From: Brienomyrus brachyistius
Lineage: Eukaryota; Chordata; Actinopteri; Osteoglossiformes; Mormyridae
Assembly (NCBI RefSeq): GCF_023856365.1
Contig: NC_064550.1
Location: forward strand, 21,577,629-21,641,628
Length of the DNA stretch: 64,000 bases
Direction: 5' to 3'
Shown here: one piece after another, positions 47,459-57,954 of the stretch
Numbering within the stretch: position 1 is the stretch's first letter
How the letters are laid out: each line of letters starts with the position of its first letter
Made by a program: the position numbers and the translations under genes
Notes under the pieces: generated by a model
What the model was told of the DNA's origin: nothing
The model's database searches: none
What the model saw: the letters and a program-made list of their open reading frames with translations, nothing else

Positions 47459-47642
47459 TGTGCCGTGTGGCTCAGTGGGTTAGGACTCTGTGCCCTTGGT
47501 CGAAACGTTGACAGTCATGTGTCTGTCGGACCCTTACGTACGTCTGTGTGTGTCTCAAAGCAGAGCATGATGGGATTTGTGATAAGGAGCAATCCAGCGT
47601 ATCTATACTTGTGAAAATGGTGAATACGGCATCATCTCATAT
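47459..47642 (+). mobile_element. Family-2 tRNA-headed SINE
   Basis: GTGTGGCTCAGTGGGTTAGG gives a clear A-box. The B-box region is weak. The body AGAGCATGATGGGATTTGTG and the tail GTGAAAATGGTGAATACGGC correspond to the copy at 12.0 kb. Confidence 0.78.
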
Positions 47643-48128
47643 AATCTTACAGCCATGGAGTAAGTGCACTCTTGTGATTGAGTTCGGGGGGAGAAGGTAC
47701 CCGGATCAGTGAGAGGCGTCGCTTGAAAACCATACTTAAGCTAAACTACACCAGTTATATTCAGTTGCATAAATAAGTAAAACTGGTCAATGAAATAGGA
47801 TGCAGGCATAGCAGATCTTGCAGATGGCTACCTCGGTTCCCGAAGAAGCCAAGCACGAGCCGGATGTCACTCTCATGGGTCAATAAAGCGTAATGGAGCG
47901 CGTCTGTGCGTGCGCAGCCCAGTCACGGGACCAGGCGAGCCGCCGCATATGCGGGAGAGCGCGTGGGAGGCTGCGAAGGGGGGCCGGCTCGCAGGAACAC
48001 TTTCTGTGGGACAGCCTGTCTCTTCCTGTCCTAACTGTGAAAAGAAAATAGCCCAAACTACGCAGAGATTTTGCAGGGGGTCTGGTTTGTATTTAAACAC
48101 GATCTGATATGGGGCCAGATGGAACTGG

Positions 48129-48528
48129 TTTATTTAGCAAATGTGAAACCCAAAGCAACATACATTTTTGAGAAAGCAGGATCTGACTGTCCCTCCAGTG
48201 ATTGAAGAGCAAATTTCCAAAACTCACTTGGCCCATATTTTATGGTATTTGGGATGAGACCACCAATGACCTAAAGTCAGGCTTCCTCATCAATTTTAAC
48301 AATATCGCGAACCAAGACAGATTCCTCATGTAAATGAGTGATAAACTTTCATTAAATTCACAGGCCCACAGAAATCTACACTACGTAACCAGTAGACTTA
48401 GTTTTGGCAATGCATTTTCACTCAGAAGTTAAGGGCCTTATCACAGGTCATGCTGCTGATATTGGGATTTGAACCAAGATCCTTCTGACTAGAGACACAG
48501 CACCCTAACCCACTGATCCACACATCAC
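48129..48528 (-). mobile_element. Family-1 SINE, reversed, split by about 213 bp of foreign sequence
   Basis: The tail half lies at 48129-48206 (TTTATTTAGCAAATGTG, GCAGGATCTGACTGTCCC) and the head half at about 48420-48528 (AAGTTAAGGGCCTTATCAC, GGGATTTGAACCAAGATCC, CCACTGATCCACACATC). The sequence between them has no SINE motif, so something inserted into the SINE or two partial copies lie close together. Confidence 0.75.
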
Positions 48529-49681
48529 CTAACACTTTAGAAGCTTTTAAACTGGAACCTCAAGCTTCCTCTATCCATATAACAGATAGTGACTGCAGCA
48601 GGTAGATGTAGTAGGATACAGCAGCCAAAATTGGAATTTTTCTGTGATGAAATTCTGAGAGAAAGGTACGTTTCCCATTTGCAGTTAAGCAGGGTGAATT
48701 ATTAACATCCTGAAGTGTAATGCTTACCAGACAGAGGGTGGACATTAAACACATAAGCCCAGGGCAATTTCCAGGCAGAAGCTCCAGTTCAGCACTGTGT
48801 TGGGGGATTCCCTGCTGTGGCCCTCGCCCCCCCACCCCGTAGGGGCGCAGCGGCCGCTGAGGCGGGCTGCAGACAGCTGCCGTCACTCGAAGATGAATCG
48901 GTGATTCCCAGATCCCTGGCCTATATTTACTGCAGAAGCAGACACTAATTAGATTTTATCTGAGAGGCTGGGGGCGGGGAGCGGGTGGGGAGGGGCACTT
49001 ATAGGGAGAAAGTGCTGAGCCAATGAAAAGTGGGGAAGGGGGGGGGGGGGGGTGACAGAGACAGGGATGCTAGAAAATAGAGGGATTACCAAACGACAGT
49101 CAAATGCGGGGAAACTGGAACAAAATACGATTACAACTCGCTGGAACAAAAAGACTGCGTGGACGTTATACTGAGCGGCTATCGCTCCCGACTCCCATGG
49201 AAAATCGTTATTGGAAAATCAGCGAAACGCAGTAGCTAAATAAATGCAATGAAACATAAAAGGAAAACCAACAGCCAATGACTTCCTGCATCATTGTCTT
49301 AATGCATGTTTAAGTTAGTCCCCCTCCCCCCCACTATGATCCTTGGGGAGGTCGTTATCTTAACTCGGATGCTTCCCGAAACAAAGAAAAAAATATATAA
49401 ATAAATTACACTGAATAGATTAAATAAAGTCCTTACTAGAAACATATTGGGGGCAGCAAACTGTTTTATAGACGCATCTTAGAACGGAGACAGGAGTTTT
49501 CATTTGCATGCTCACTGTGATGTTTATGTTTGTTTGTTTGTTTGTTTGTTTGTTTTGTCACAGTAGCTTCATGCATTCATTCACACCTTAATGCCATATA
49601 GTGTGAACCTATGTCGAAAAATCCAAAACGACCCAAATCCACTGGCCCCACTTTCTCTCGTAGATTATTTATATGTAGTAC
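48529..49681. other. Non-coding stretch with G run and (TTTG)n
   Basis: A G run of about 17 lies at 49036-49052 and a (GTTT)n microsatellite at about 49528-49556. No gene was recognised. Confidence 0.5.
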
Positions 49682-49822
49682 CAGGGGCCGCCGCTAGAGA
49701 TTTTGGGCCCATAAAAGCATATCATACTGGGCCCCCAACCTAAACCAATTCAATCATGCTCCAGTTTTTTAATGGGCCCCTGTGAGTCAAGGGCCCTTAG
49801 AATCATCCTAACTTTCTCCCCA
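49682..49822 (+). mobile_element. hAT relic (second type, GGGCCC-rich)
   Basis: It starts CAGGGGCCGCCGCTAGAGAT and has TTTTGGGCCC, ACTGGGCCCCCAACC and AATGGGCCCCTGTGAG blocks and a GAATCATCCTAACTTTCTCC end. Part of the same sequence lies reversed at 57056-57103. The CAGGG terminus suggests hAT. Confidence 0.6.
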
Positions 49823-51218
49823 TTCAGTATTTTATCTGAAAGAGAATTAGAGTTTCCTCAACTAATACAACAACCCTAATCCTGTCAAAGTCTTTACTAA
49901 TTCTTCAAGAAAAGATACAAAGAAGATCTACATATTATAGAATTGGGATGTACTTTTCTATAGGATATAGATCAGAATTATGTCAGTAATAATTCTATCC
50001 TGTAAACATTGCTTTGTTTTATCTTGTTTATGCCTGTTTACATTGGACTCGTCTGATTCTTTACGCTGAAGGTTTTCCGTCACGCGCATCTCTAAGATGA
50101 AAACGCATCTTATACAAGCACTATGGCTGTTAAATGAGGATGTTTTCTAATTTGTACAAAATATATATATATTGATAGGTGTCTGCAGCAGTTCACATCA
50201 CCTGTCTCTCTCAGAATTAATGGACAGCAGCCAATAGGCACGAATGAATGTCAAAATCCCGTGGATGAGAGCGCTGCAAAGCACAGAACAATTCATTCCT
50301 TGTTCATGACAAATAGCGTCGAAAGGGTCTCTGACGCAGGGCTACAGATGAGTGGGATTTGACTGCCCATAAATTCTGGCCTCCTCTCAATTGTAGGGCA
50401 AAAAAAAATCATTTTCCTACTTGCCCACTTGCGTCCATCTGTGTCAGGTAATGTAATAGCAACCTGTCACCAGAAGAGGGAGCACTCAAATTCTACATTA
50501 TTATAAATAATTAGTTTCTGTCGATGTCCTTGGCCAGGTACCCTGCAGCCGTAGCTATTCTCGTCAGGTCTTGCGCAAATGAGACATGATCATAGCATCA
50601 GTAATGGATAATTATTAACCACTACTTCAGTGAACTGAAAAGTTGCATAAAAAGGAATATTAATAAATTAGTACTGATCATCTTTGCGGCTAACTTATTA
50701 AAATTTGACTAAATTGCTAAATTTGCTTCTTTGTGAGATACTGCCCATGTACTATAAAGTAGCAAACAGACCTTCGAGGTCATTCATATTTTGCAAACAC
50801 TTTCACTGCTCACATAGCTAAGCTGTGAGCTACATATGGTTCTAGATTGATCTTATGTGTTAACGGTTGTCCGGTGCATTCATGCTAACATCACAGTCAC
50901 AGTGGCAACGTTGCATTTATATTATTATAAAGACTGGCCACCATTTTAAGTTATTCAATAACTATTACCAATACTCCATTAACGGAACAACACCTCACAA
51001 GAACGACACAAATGCAAAGCCACGGAGCTGATTACACTAACATCACCTTGCCCGTGGATTTAGAACTATTAAATAATCAATTACACAATCTCAGCCCCCC
51101 TTTCCCGTTCCCCCTCGGCTGAAGAAGGGCGTCTGTGTCGCGGCAGATAAGAGGGAAGTTTGATTTTCTGCTCTCCCTTTCGAGAGGGAGTAGTTCAACA
51201 GTGTCAGGTGGGAGAAAA
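49823..51218. other. Non-coding AT-rich stretch
   Basis: A short (AT)n patch lies at about 50162-50172. No gene or mobile element was recognised. Confidence 0.45.
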
Positions 51219-51656
51219 TTACATGGCGTTTCCCACAAAGGTGCTCTCGGCCGTCTGATGAGATTCGATGGTGGCGATGACCTCTCCGCCCCCCCCCCCT
51301 GTTAAAATCTTATCTAGCTCTGATTTAAAGGAACCCAGGGTTTTAGCTTGCGCTACACTAGCAGGAAGACTATTCCATACTCTAACTACACGCTGTGTAA
51401 AGAAGTGCTTCCTCAAATTCATTTTAAAATGCTCTCCCGCTAATTTCCACTTATGGCCACGAGTTCTAGCATTTAAACTAATATTGAAATGGCCATAAAG
51501 ACCTTTTCTCCTTTGCTCGAGGCTAAACAGATTCAGCTCAGCTAACCTCTCCTCATAAGACATTCCTCTAAGACTAGGAATCATTCTCGTAACCCTACAT
51601 CGAGGCCTTTCCAAGGCAGCAATGTCCTTTTTAAGGCATGGTGACCAAACCTGCAC
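51219..51656 (-). pseudogene. LINE reverse-transcriptase C-terminal fragment
   Basis: The minus-strand frame reads MQVWSPCLKKDIAALERPRC, MIPSLRGMSYEERLAELNLF, SLEQRR and then TRGHKWKLAGEHFKMNLRKH, FFTQRVVRVWNSLPASVAQ and SFKSELDKIL. This is the region after the catalytic core of the reverse transcriptase in CR1/L2-type LINE ORF2 proteins. Between SLEQRR and NISLN about twenty residues expected in the family are missing without a frameshift. The normal C-terminal stop has been lost and the frame runs through a C-rich tract (51289-51300) into flanking DNA. It is a 5'-truncated dead copy; no promoter, endonuclease or catalytic YXDD part is present. Confidence 0.88.
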
Positions 51657-51705
51657 AAAATAATAAGAACATAAGAACTTTACAAACGAGAGGAGGCGAT
51701 TCTGT
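51657..51705 (-). mobile_element. Terminal fragment of the same LINE family
   Basis: AAGAACATAAGAACTTTAC and AAACGAGAGGAGGCG form a motif that in this LINE family lies at the 3' end (minus sense). It here abuts the 5' break of the fragment at 51219-51656, so two partial copies are arranged head to tail. Confidence 0.6.
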
Positions 51706-51721
51706 GTTAAGAGAAGCTCAA

Positions 51722-51899
51722 TACATAAATGGCCAAAATTGTGGAAACGCTTCCAGTTTTAAGAGACTGCAGAGCTTCATTCAATTGTTGCTGCTGTTCT
51801 TTGATTGTTTGTAAACTTTACCGACAATATTCATGTAGTAATTTTTAAAGCGTAATGCCTAAAATGCTAGGTGTTCCCACAATTTTGGCCACTGGTGTA
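51722..51899. mobile_element. 178-bp Tc1/mariner-type MITE
   Basis: The left terminal repeat TACATAAATGGCCAAAATTG (51722 on) and the right terminal repeat CACAATTTTGGCCACTGGTG (to 51899) are 29-bp imperfect inverted repeats, and the element starts and ends with TA. There is no coding capacity. Confidence 0.85.
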
Positions 51900-52375
51900 A
51901 CTACGACGATCTTGGGGGGGGGTGGGGGGGGTATGGGGGTTCCATTACCAGCAGTGTCTGTTACTGATGGCAGATGCATTTCCGAAACATTCCGGAATTG
52001 TCATGCAATATCAATAGCTGCCAGCTTTGACTTTAATGGGGGACTAACACATAAATAATAAGCGTATTAGATCACTCAGTGACTGACAGCTCTTGGTAAT
52101 AGCGCCCTCCGCAGGTTCGGAAGCCTCATTTTGAAAATGACTATCTGATATGCTGTTCCAGGTGCCTCCATAGGAACTTTATCGGTAAAAATCGCTGAAG
52201 TGTTGCAGCTGCAATTACCTGTTAAGTCAGATGATGCACCAGAGAATATTTCTGACAATTCTTTCTTTTTTCGGCATACAGGTTATTCATGTGTCTGAGT
52301 CTTTCAGCCTGTCAGACACAATGCATGATTTACCAAAGAGCCCCTTCCAGATCATGAGCATATCTCTTCCTTTCC
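51900..52375. other. Non-coding stretch with G-rich run
   Basis: A G-rich block lies at 51914-51930. No other feature was recognised. Confidence 0.45.
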
Positions 52376-53460
52376 TTTACATTTACATTGGCATTTATAT
52401 AACTAACATGTGCTTTTGTCCAAAGCGACAAACAAACAAGGCAGATAGTCCATCGCAACATATAGGTGTCAAGGAGCAGACTAGGCAAAAGTATAGCTAG
52501 GCTGAGCTTCCAGTGACCAGTAATAAGTCTACGATGCGATACACGGAGCAACAAAACAGTTCTAGGGGAGAAGAGGAACATTATTGACACTTTCACAAAC
52601 AATTTCCCCAAGGATAATAAAAGTGATTCAGAGTATATTACTAACATAGCAAGAACCCAATAAGAGAGACAGCAGGATCGAAAGAGACAGTATGAGCGTC
52701 TAGGATACGCAAGATATCGGCGATGAAGGTCATCAAAGATGAAGATATAGCAGGTCAGTGGTTGGAGGACTAGTTGAGGTGTCCTTGGAGCAGCTGGGTC
52801 TCGAAATGTCTCTTGAAGGTTGGAAGGGTGCGATCTGCTGTGACTGGGCAACTTGATTCACCATCAAAGAACCACGTATGAATAATGCTGGAGTCAAATT
52901 TACTTTCAAGTGGTGGAGGGATCTTAAGGCAGCATTGGTTAGCTGAGCAAAGAGGGCGAGACACGACGTCGGTCTAGATAAGCGGGTCCATGGGATTAGG
53001 TGCTGTTCTGTCTCCACCCTGAAATCCAGCACCAAGGAATTGAAGTTGATGTGAGATCCAAGAGGTAGCCAATGAAGAGAGACAAGGAGGGGGTCTAACA
53101 TGAAAGTATTCTGGCAGATTAAATACCAGACATGCTGCCACGTCTTGAATCGTCGGAAGCGGTTTGACATCACAAGCTGGTAGCCTGTCAGCAAGGAGTT
53201 GCAGTCTCCTAGTTCCGAGATGACAGGTGCTTGGCCTAGAAGTAGAGTTCCGTATTCTGACAAATAAGACCCGATCTTCTTGATGTGAATCTACAAGACC
53301 GGGAAACCGGGGCTAGGTGGTCAGCAACAGATATCCAGTCATCCATCATTACTCCAGGTTCCAGGCAGACATGGACAGAGCCAACGCTGAAGATCCAAGT
53401 TCTGCAGTGTTGCTGTAGTGAACAGTGGGGCTTTATTATATGAAATAAATAAAAATTAGA
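52376..53460 (-). mobile_element. L2-like LINE, 3' part, 5'-truncated and mutated
   Basis: On the minus strand translation gives GVMMDDWISVADHLAPVSRS (about 53290-53350), SELGDCNSLLTG, DPLLVSLHWLPLGSHINFNS and LVLDFRVE (within 52733-53263). These are the C-terminal block after the reverse-transcriptase core of L2/CR1-type LINEs (family pattern SRLDYCNSLL...LHWLPV). Frameshifts break it after about 52970. The 3' end on the minus strand reads CGCTTTGGACAAAAGCACAT followed by ...AATGTAAATG, the same tail carried by the family-1 SINEs. This makes it the best candidate partner of those SINEs in the window. Confidence 0.85.
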
Positions 53461-53473
53461 TTATATGTATCAC

Positions 53474-53594
53474 GACCAGGAAAATATCACCCTGGTATTT
53501 ACCTGAGAGCAGGTGTGGCTCATCAGAAGCCAGGTAGGATAGAAAACCTACTGGACTGTAGCCCTCCAGGACCGGAGTTGGAGACCCCTGTTCT
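53474..53594 (-). repeat. Interspersed repeat fragment (short fold-back type)
   Basis: In minus sense it begins with a GGGTCTCCAACTCCGGTCCT-type end, then GGAGGGCTACAGTCCAGTAG, and a TGAGCCACACCTGC core. This combination is a common short fish repeat. The opposite end is incomplete. Confidence 0.55.
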
Positions 53595-54404
53595 ATTGTG
53601 ATGTATATTGAATCAAGGGAAAGAAACAGGTTAGGGTTTCTGTAAATCATTAGAATTTAAAATCTTCACTTCAATGTCAACATCCACCATAACTGTCGAC
53701 TGTCTATTAAAAGAAATATTCCAATATCATTATATTTATGTCAAAATACTACTTCCAAAAATAATATAAGTATTTTATTTTTTGACCATTGGTTCCTATT
53801 ACAGATAAAAAGCTTTTGTTTTTGGTGGAATTTTCTTTCAAAGAACCCAACTTTTGTCGAGGCAACAAAATGTTTTTCAGTTTGGCAAAGAAACCTTCGG
53901 AATTACAATTTCCCTGACGCAATTCAAAAATCAAACATATACCTGCAGTAATTACCTGCAACTGGATTAATTATCAGTATTTTAATTTTACAAAATGCTT
54001 CATCAGTGGTAAAGCCCTGTGTTCTGTAATGACTTGTACATTTTTGAAGAGCTGAACAGCATTTTCATTTTGAAGACTCGATAAACATTATGTATTAATT
54101 TCACTTCAGGAGAATTTGCTGTGACTGCATTCTAACTGCTGCGACAAGATTTAAAATGATCTTTTCATTCCTATTCGTATTTGATTACTTGAGACCAAGT
54201 TATAGCCTCGGTTAGTGACGGTTTTATTCAGCATTTACGACATGAGCCTTCTTTAGTCAGCAAACATATATACCATAAAGCTTGTTTTGCTAATCCAGAG
54301 CTGTTAGCTGATAAAAACAATCATTGCTTAAATTTGTTCAAATTGGGAAACTGTTCTCTGTCTGTAGGACATTTCAAAGCTTCCTCAATGACCTCAGCCC
54401 TCCT
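53595..54404. other. AT-rich non-coding stretch
   Basis: No gene or mobile element was recognised. Confidence 0.45.
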
Positions 54405-54563
54405 AGAGGTGATTCTAGGATTTTTTTAAGGTGGAGCATAAGAGGGGCCATAATTCATACAGAGGGGCCAACCAATGATATGTTTTGATCTGGTAAGTGG
54501 CAGGGGTGGAGACACTCTGGGAGCCAATCAGCTGGGGCCAGAGCCGCTGTGGCTCCGCCCCTG
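54405..54563 (+). mobile_element. hAT-type MITE, forward
   Basis: GAGGTGATTCTAGGATTTTT at the left, GAGGGGCCATAATTCATAC and CAACCAATGATATGTTTTG inside, GGGAGCCAATCAGCTGGGGC, and the right end GTGGCTCCGCCCCTG. It is one of the longer copies in the window. Confidence 0.78.
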
Positions 54564-55347
54564 AATACCCCCATGTCCCCCCACCAACATTTCCCCTCAC
54601 CAAAGGTATCCAGTGTCCCACAGCCCTGCAGATTTTTCTTTGTGCCTCAGTATTCAACTGATGAATCAAAGCCATTGTTTGTGTGGAAAATCACATGTTT
54701 ATACTTTAGAAACTTCGACAGAATTCATGTTTATTGCATAACAGTGCATCAGATGACTCTGAGGCCAATAGAATCCATCAGCTTCAGTGGTGACAGGCAG
54801 CTGGCTCCCGGCATTCCAGCGTCTGGTGATGTCAGCAACATTTAACGATATCGTCAACTTTGTCGGGCGGCTGCACGTGGCTGACTTACTCAGAACGCAG
54901 GTGCGCGACAAGCGGAGGTCAGCGGAACGCTGAGCTGGACACGCGGGGCTGACGTGCCAGTGACAGACATCGTGTGGCGTGTTCCTGCCTCTGTGTCACG
55001 GTGCCGAGGTGACAATAAATAAATTAACGACACTGGCCCCAGAGCAGAGATGTTCTGCAGAGGGATCAGGCCCGTTAAACCCTCGCAGGACTCAGCCGGA
55101 TGGAACGCACCCTTCGTGAAACAGGCTGGTGATTCCATTCTCTTCAGATGTGACTTTGTTCATCAGTCACTCCTGGCATGCAGGGACATCTTTAATCAGA
55201 CTTTGCACATGGATCTCTGCACTTCTGCCCAGTTGATTAGAAGTCTCCAAACTGTTTCCTGGATGATGGAGATCTTCTCTATGTAAGATGATAACAAGGA
55301 AAAGTAGCTAAGAAGCTGAACTTAAGAACTTTAGCTAGCGGTGTATA
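54564..55347. other. Non-coding stretch, nothing recognised
   Basis: The frames at 54549-54845 and 54890-55286 show no recognised domain. Confidence 0.45.
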
Positions 55348-55456
55348 CAGGGCCCGAGCTGATAGATGATTGGCCCCTGGAGTGACCCCTCCCCTGTCAC
55401 TCACTGATTCAAAACTATCATCGTTAGACCTTTAAAAAATCCTATGGTGGGCCCTG
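55348..55456 (-). mobile_element. hAT-type MITE, reversed, short
   Basis: It starts CAGGGCCC and ends GGGCCCTG, a symmetrical pair. Internal GATGATTGGCCCCTGGAGTG, CCTGTCACTCACTGATTC and AAAACTATCATCGTTAG follow the family in reverse. It lacks the stretch of about 60 bp before the right end. Confidence 0.75.
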
Positions 55457-55526
55457 ATCTTGATTAATTAGTAAAAACTAATGAAGAATATTTGTATATT
55501 TTTGAAAAGAATTTCCTTGCACAATA

Positions 55527-56457
55527 TTAAATATATGAACAAAGGTTTGGGACACACATCTTTATCATTGAATTTAGGTGTTTCATTCAGACCCATTTCC
55601 ACCACTGTATAAAATCAAGCTTCTAGCCATGCAGTCAGGTTTACAAACGTGTGAATGATGGGTCATTCTGAAGAGCTCAGTGAATTCAAGCCTGGTACTG
55701 TCACAGGAAGCCACCTTTGCGATACGTTTATGAAATTTCTTCCCTGCAAGACATTCCACAGTCATCTCTAAGAGGGATTATTACTGTTCAGGAACAACAA
55801 AACCCCAGCCACGAAGTGGGAAACCATGTAAACTGTGGGATTGCTGAATGTAGAGTGTCAAACGTCCTCTGACTTTAGCTCCAGCACAAAGACTGTGCAC
55901 TGGGAGCTTCGTGGAATGGGCTTCCATGGCCGAGCAGCTGCATCCAAACCTCACATCACCAGCGCAATGCCAAGCGTCGGATGGAGACGTGTAAAAACAG
56001 GCTGCCACTGGACTCTGGAGCAGTGGAAACATGTTCTGTGGAGTGATAAATCGTCTGTGTGTGTCTGGCAGTCTGATGGACGACGTTTGGCGTATGCCAG
56101 GAGAAGGTTACCTGCCTGACTGCATGGTGCAAACTGTAAAATTTGGTGGAAGAGGGATAATGGTATGTGGATGTTTTTCAGGGGTGGGGCCTTAGTTCCA
56201 GTGAAGGAAACTCTTAATGCTTCAACATACCAAGACATTTTGGACAATGCTATGCTTCCAACTCCGTGGGAACAGTTTGGGGAAGGAAGGTCCTTAACTG
56301 TTACAGCAGGTCACAAAGCAAAGTCCTTAAACAAATTATAGCTGCAGGGGGGGACCAACTCCATATTGATGCCTGTACATTTATAATGGGACGTCATAAA
56401 AGTTCCTGTAGGTGTAATGGCCAGGTGTCCCTATACCTTTGTCTATTTAGTGTATAT
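55527..56457 (+). mobile_element. Tc1-like transposon with internal deletion
   Basis: The ends are AAATATATGAACAAAGGTTT...GGGACAC at the left and CCAGGTGTCCCTATACCTTT followed by GTCTATTTAGTGTAT at the right. They are imperfect inverted repeats of the common fish Tc1 type whose end reads TATGGACAAAAGTATTGGG. Transposase pieces include GHSEELSEFKPGTV near 55660, ELRGMGFHGRAAASKPHIT near 55900, and [15 protein letters not shown] near 56010 with the first catalytic Asp. Near 56327-56335 the sequence jumps from the stretch following the second catalytic region (CACAAAGCAAAGTCC) to the extreme C-terminus (ATTATAGCTGCAGG), removing roughly 300 bp including the third catalytic residue. It is inactive. 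Confidence 0.92.
55653..56370 (+). pseudogene. Tc1-like transposase pseudogene, third catalytic block deleted
   Basis: The transposase reading frame of the element at 55527-56457 is broken by frameshifts. The longest open piece is 55835-56119. The N-terminal start (atg near 55659, GHSEELSEF) and the first DDE block are recognisable. The SPDLNPIE-type block is absent because of the deletion at about 56330. An intact Tc1 transposase is about 340 residues; here only about two thirds of the sequence remains. Confidence 0.88.
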
Positions 56458-56517
56458 TGTATTATAGTCATTATTACCCTGTATCCCAGAAATGGCTCAG
56501 AGATTAGCACTGCTGCT

Positions 56518-56710
56518 GCACAGTTTGCATGCTGTCTCACAGTTTGTGTGGGTTTCCTCCTACAGTTAGGTAAACTGATGCCTCTAATCTACCATTAGTG
56601 TGTGAACACGTTGCCTGGCATCCTGTCCCAGGTTTCCCCTGCCTTATATTTCTCAGAATAGACGGGTATGTGACCCTGTGCTGGGTAAGTTATGTAACAT
56701 GACTGGATGA
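56518..56710 (+). mobile_element. Old GGAT-type retroposon copy
   Basis: GTGGGTTTCCTCCTACAGTT, GCCTGGCATCCTGTCCCAGG and CCCTGTGCTGGGTAAGTTAT follow the order of the copy at 40 kb with heavy divergence. Confidence 0.55.
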
Positions 56711-56794
56711 TCCGGCACGCATATTAAAACAATGGCTTTTAGAGTATATTGTTGTTGCTGGTGTATATTGTAACCTTGCTGTTGGCAGATTATT

Positions 56795-56905
56795 ACATTT
56801 AAAATAATAAACGAACAAACAAAAAGACAAATGAGCAAACAAACAAATAAATTCCGCATAAATTCACCACAAATCTAATTTATTATTATTATTATTGATG
56901 TTGCT
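56795..56905. repeat. (CAAA)n-like and (TTA)n simple repeats
   Basis: AACAAACAAAAAGACAAATG and AACAAACAAATAAA at 56812-56850 are impure CAAA repeats. TTATTATTATTATT lies at about 56880-56894. Confidence 0.8.
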
Positions 56906-57055
56906 TTTATTGTTGTTTCTGTTGATATAGTTGTTATTGTTGTTTTATTAGATATTTCCTTAATAGCTATTTCCTTAATATTCCATGATATTCTGTTTTT
57001 CAGGATTCCATTTCTGTACTATGAACTATTTAAAGTGTCGCACTACGTTTGCTCA

Positions 57056-57103
57056 GAGGCGCCAGAAATGGAGGGATAGTTAGGACAATTCCAAGGGCCC
57101 CTG
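57056..57103 (-). mobile_element. hAT relic (second type), reversed fragment
   Basis: GAGGGATAGTTAGGACAATT and CCAAGGGCCCCTG correspond to the reverse complement of the right part of 49682-49822. Confidence 0.55.
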
Positions 57104-57109
57104 CGTTTA

Positions 57110-57308
57110 CTTGTTTGCACAATATTTACCGTTCTTGCTCCTTGTCTGTTTTGTTCTATAATGTCTGTCATCTGCGTACTTTTGCTGCTGTATGCACAAG
57201 AATTTCCCCTTGGGATCAATAAAGTTTATCTAATCTAATCTAATCTAATCTAATCTAATCTAATCTAATCTAATCTAATCTAATCTAATCTAATCTAATC
57301 TAATCTAA
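57110..57308 (+). mobile_element. LINE 3' end with (TCTAA)n tail
   Basis: AAGAATTTCCCCTTGGGATC, AATAAAGTTTATCTAATC and a (TCTAA)n array of about 16 units form a 3' terminus recognisable from fish LINEs that end in short tandem repeats. AATAAA sits immediately before the tail. No coding part of the LINE is left. The SINE at 62.6 kb has a related tail. Confidence 0.75.
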
Positions 57309-57954
57309 ATTACTAGCTGTTCCATGGGCTGTCCTCAGAAAGCTGTCTGTGTCATACTTTAGCCATCAAGGCATTTGTTTAATGCCAGTGAATTTCTTTG
57401 GGGGGGGGGGGGGTTCTAGGGTTGGACACTCCTGGGGATGCTATTGGTCACTGTTAGAGGCCGTACACGTCCCTTAACCTGCGATAGCCTTAAACGAGGG
57501 AAGATCTGTTCCAGTGACTGACATTATGGGACATTAACAGTGACAAGGTCCTTTTTCCAGGGACTTGGTTCCATTAGGAATTTGTTGACAGGACAGTAGG
57601 ATGGACAAACACATGCGAATGAAAATAGTTGGGAAACAGTTGGTGTGTGGCGAGACAAAGATGGCTTAATGTGCAAGGATGACTACTTACGAACAGCAGT
57701 GAAGGCAAATATTTATCCTTGCAGCATGACTCACTTTAAATATTCCCCATATTGCATCCAAAAATCTTTGAAACTCCTTGGGATTTTTTTTTTCTTATAT
57801 AAAACAAAGGAGAACATGATGGCCGATGACTGTCAATATGCTGCAAATTCGGAAAACACAAAATCTGGAAACACACGCAAAACAAAGAGCACTGCAAATG
57901 CACTCACAGCAGTGGAAGCGAGCCACAAAGGAACAATGAAATAAGATGGAGCAT
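57309..57954. other. Non-coding stretch with a G run
   Basis: A G run of about 13 lies at 57400-57413. The 99-codon frame at 57645-57944 has no recognised motif. Confidence 0.45.

Noticed and set aside
52330..52851. 173-codon minus-strand frame as a gene
   Set aside because: It is an out-of-frame reading of the L2-like LINE 3' region.
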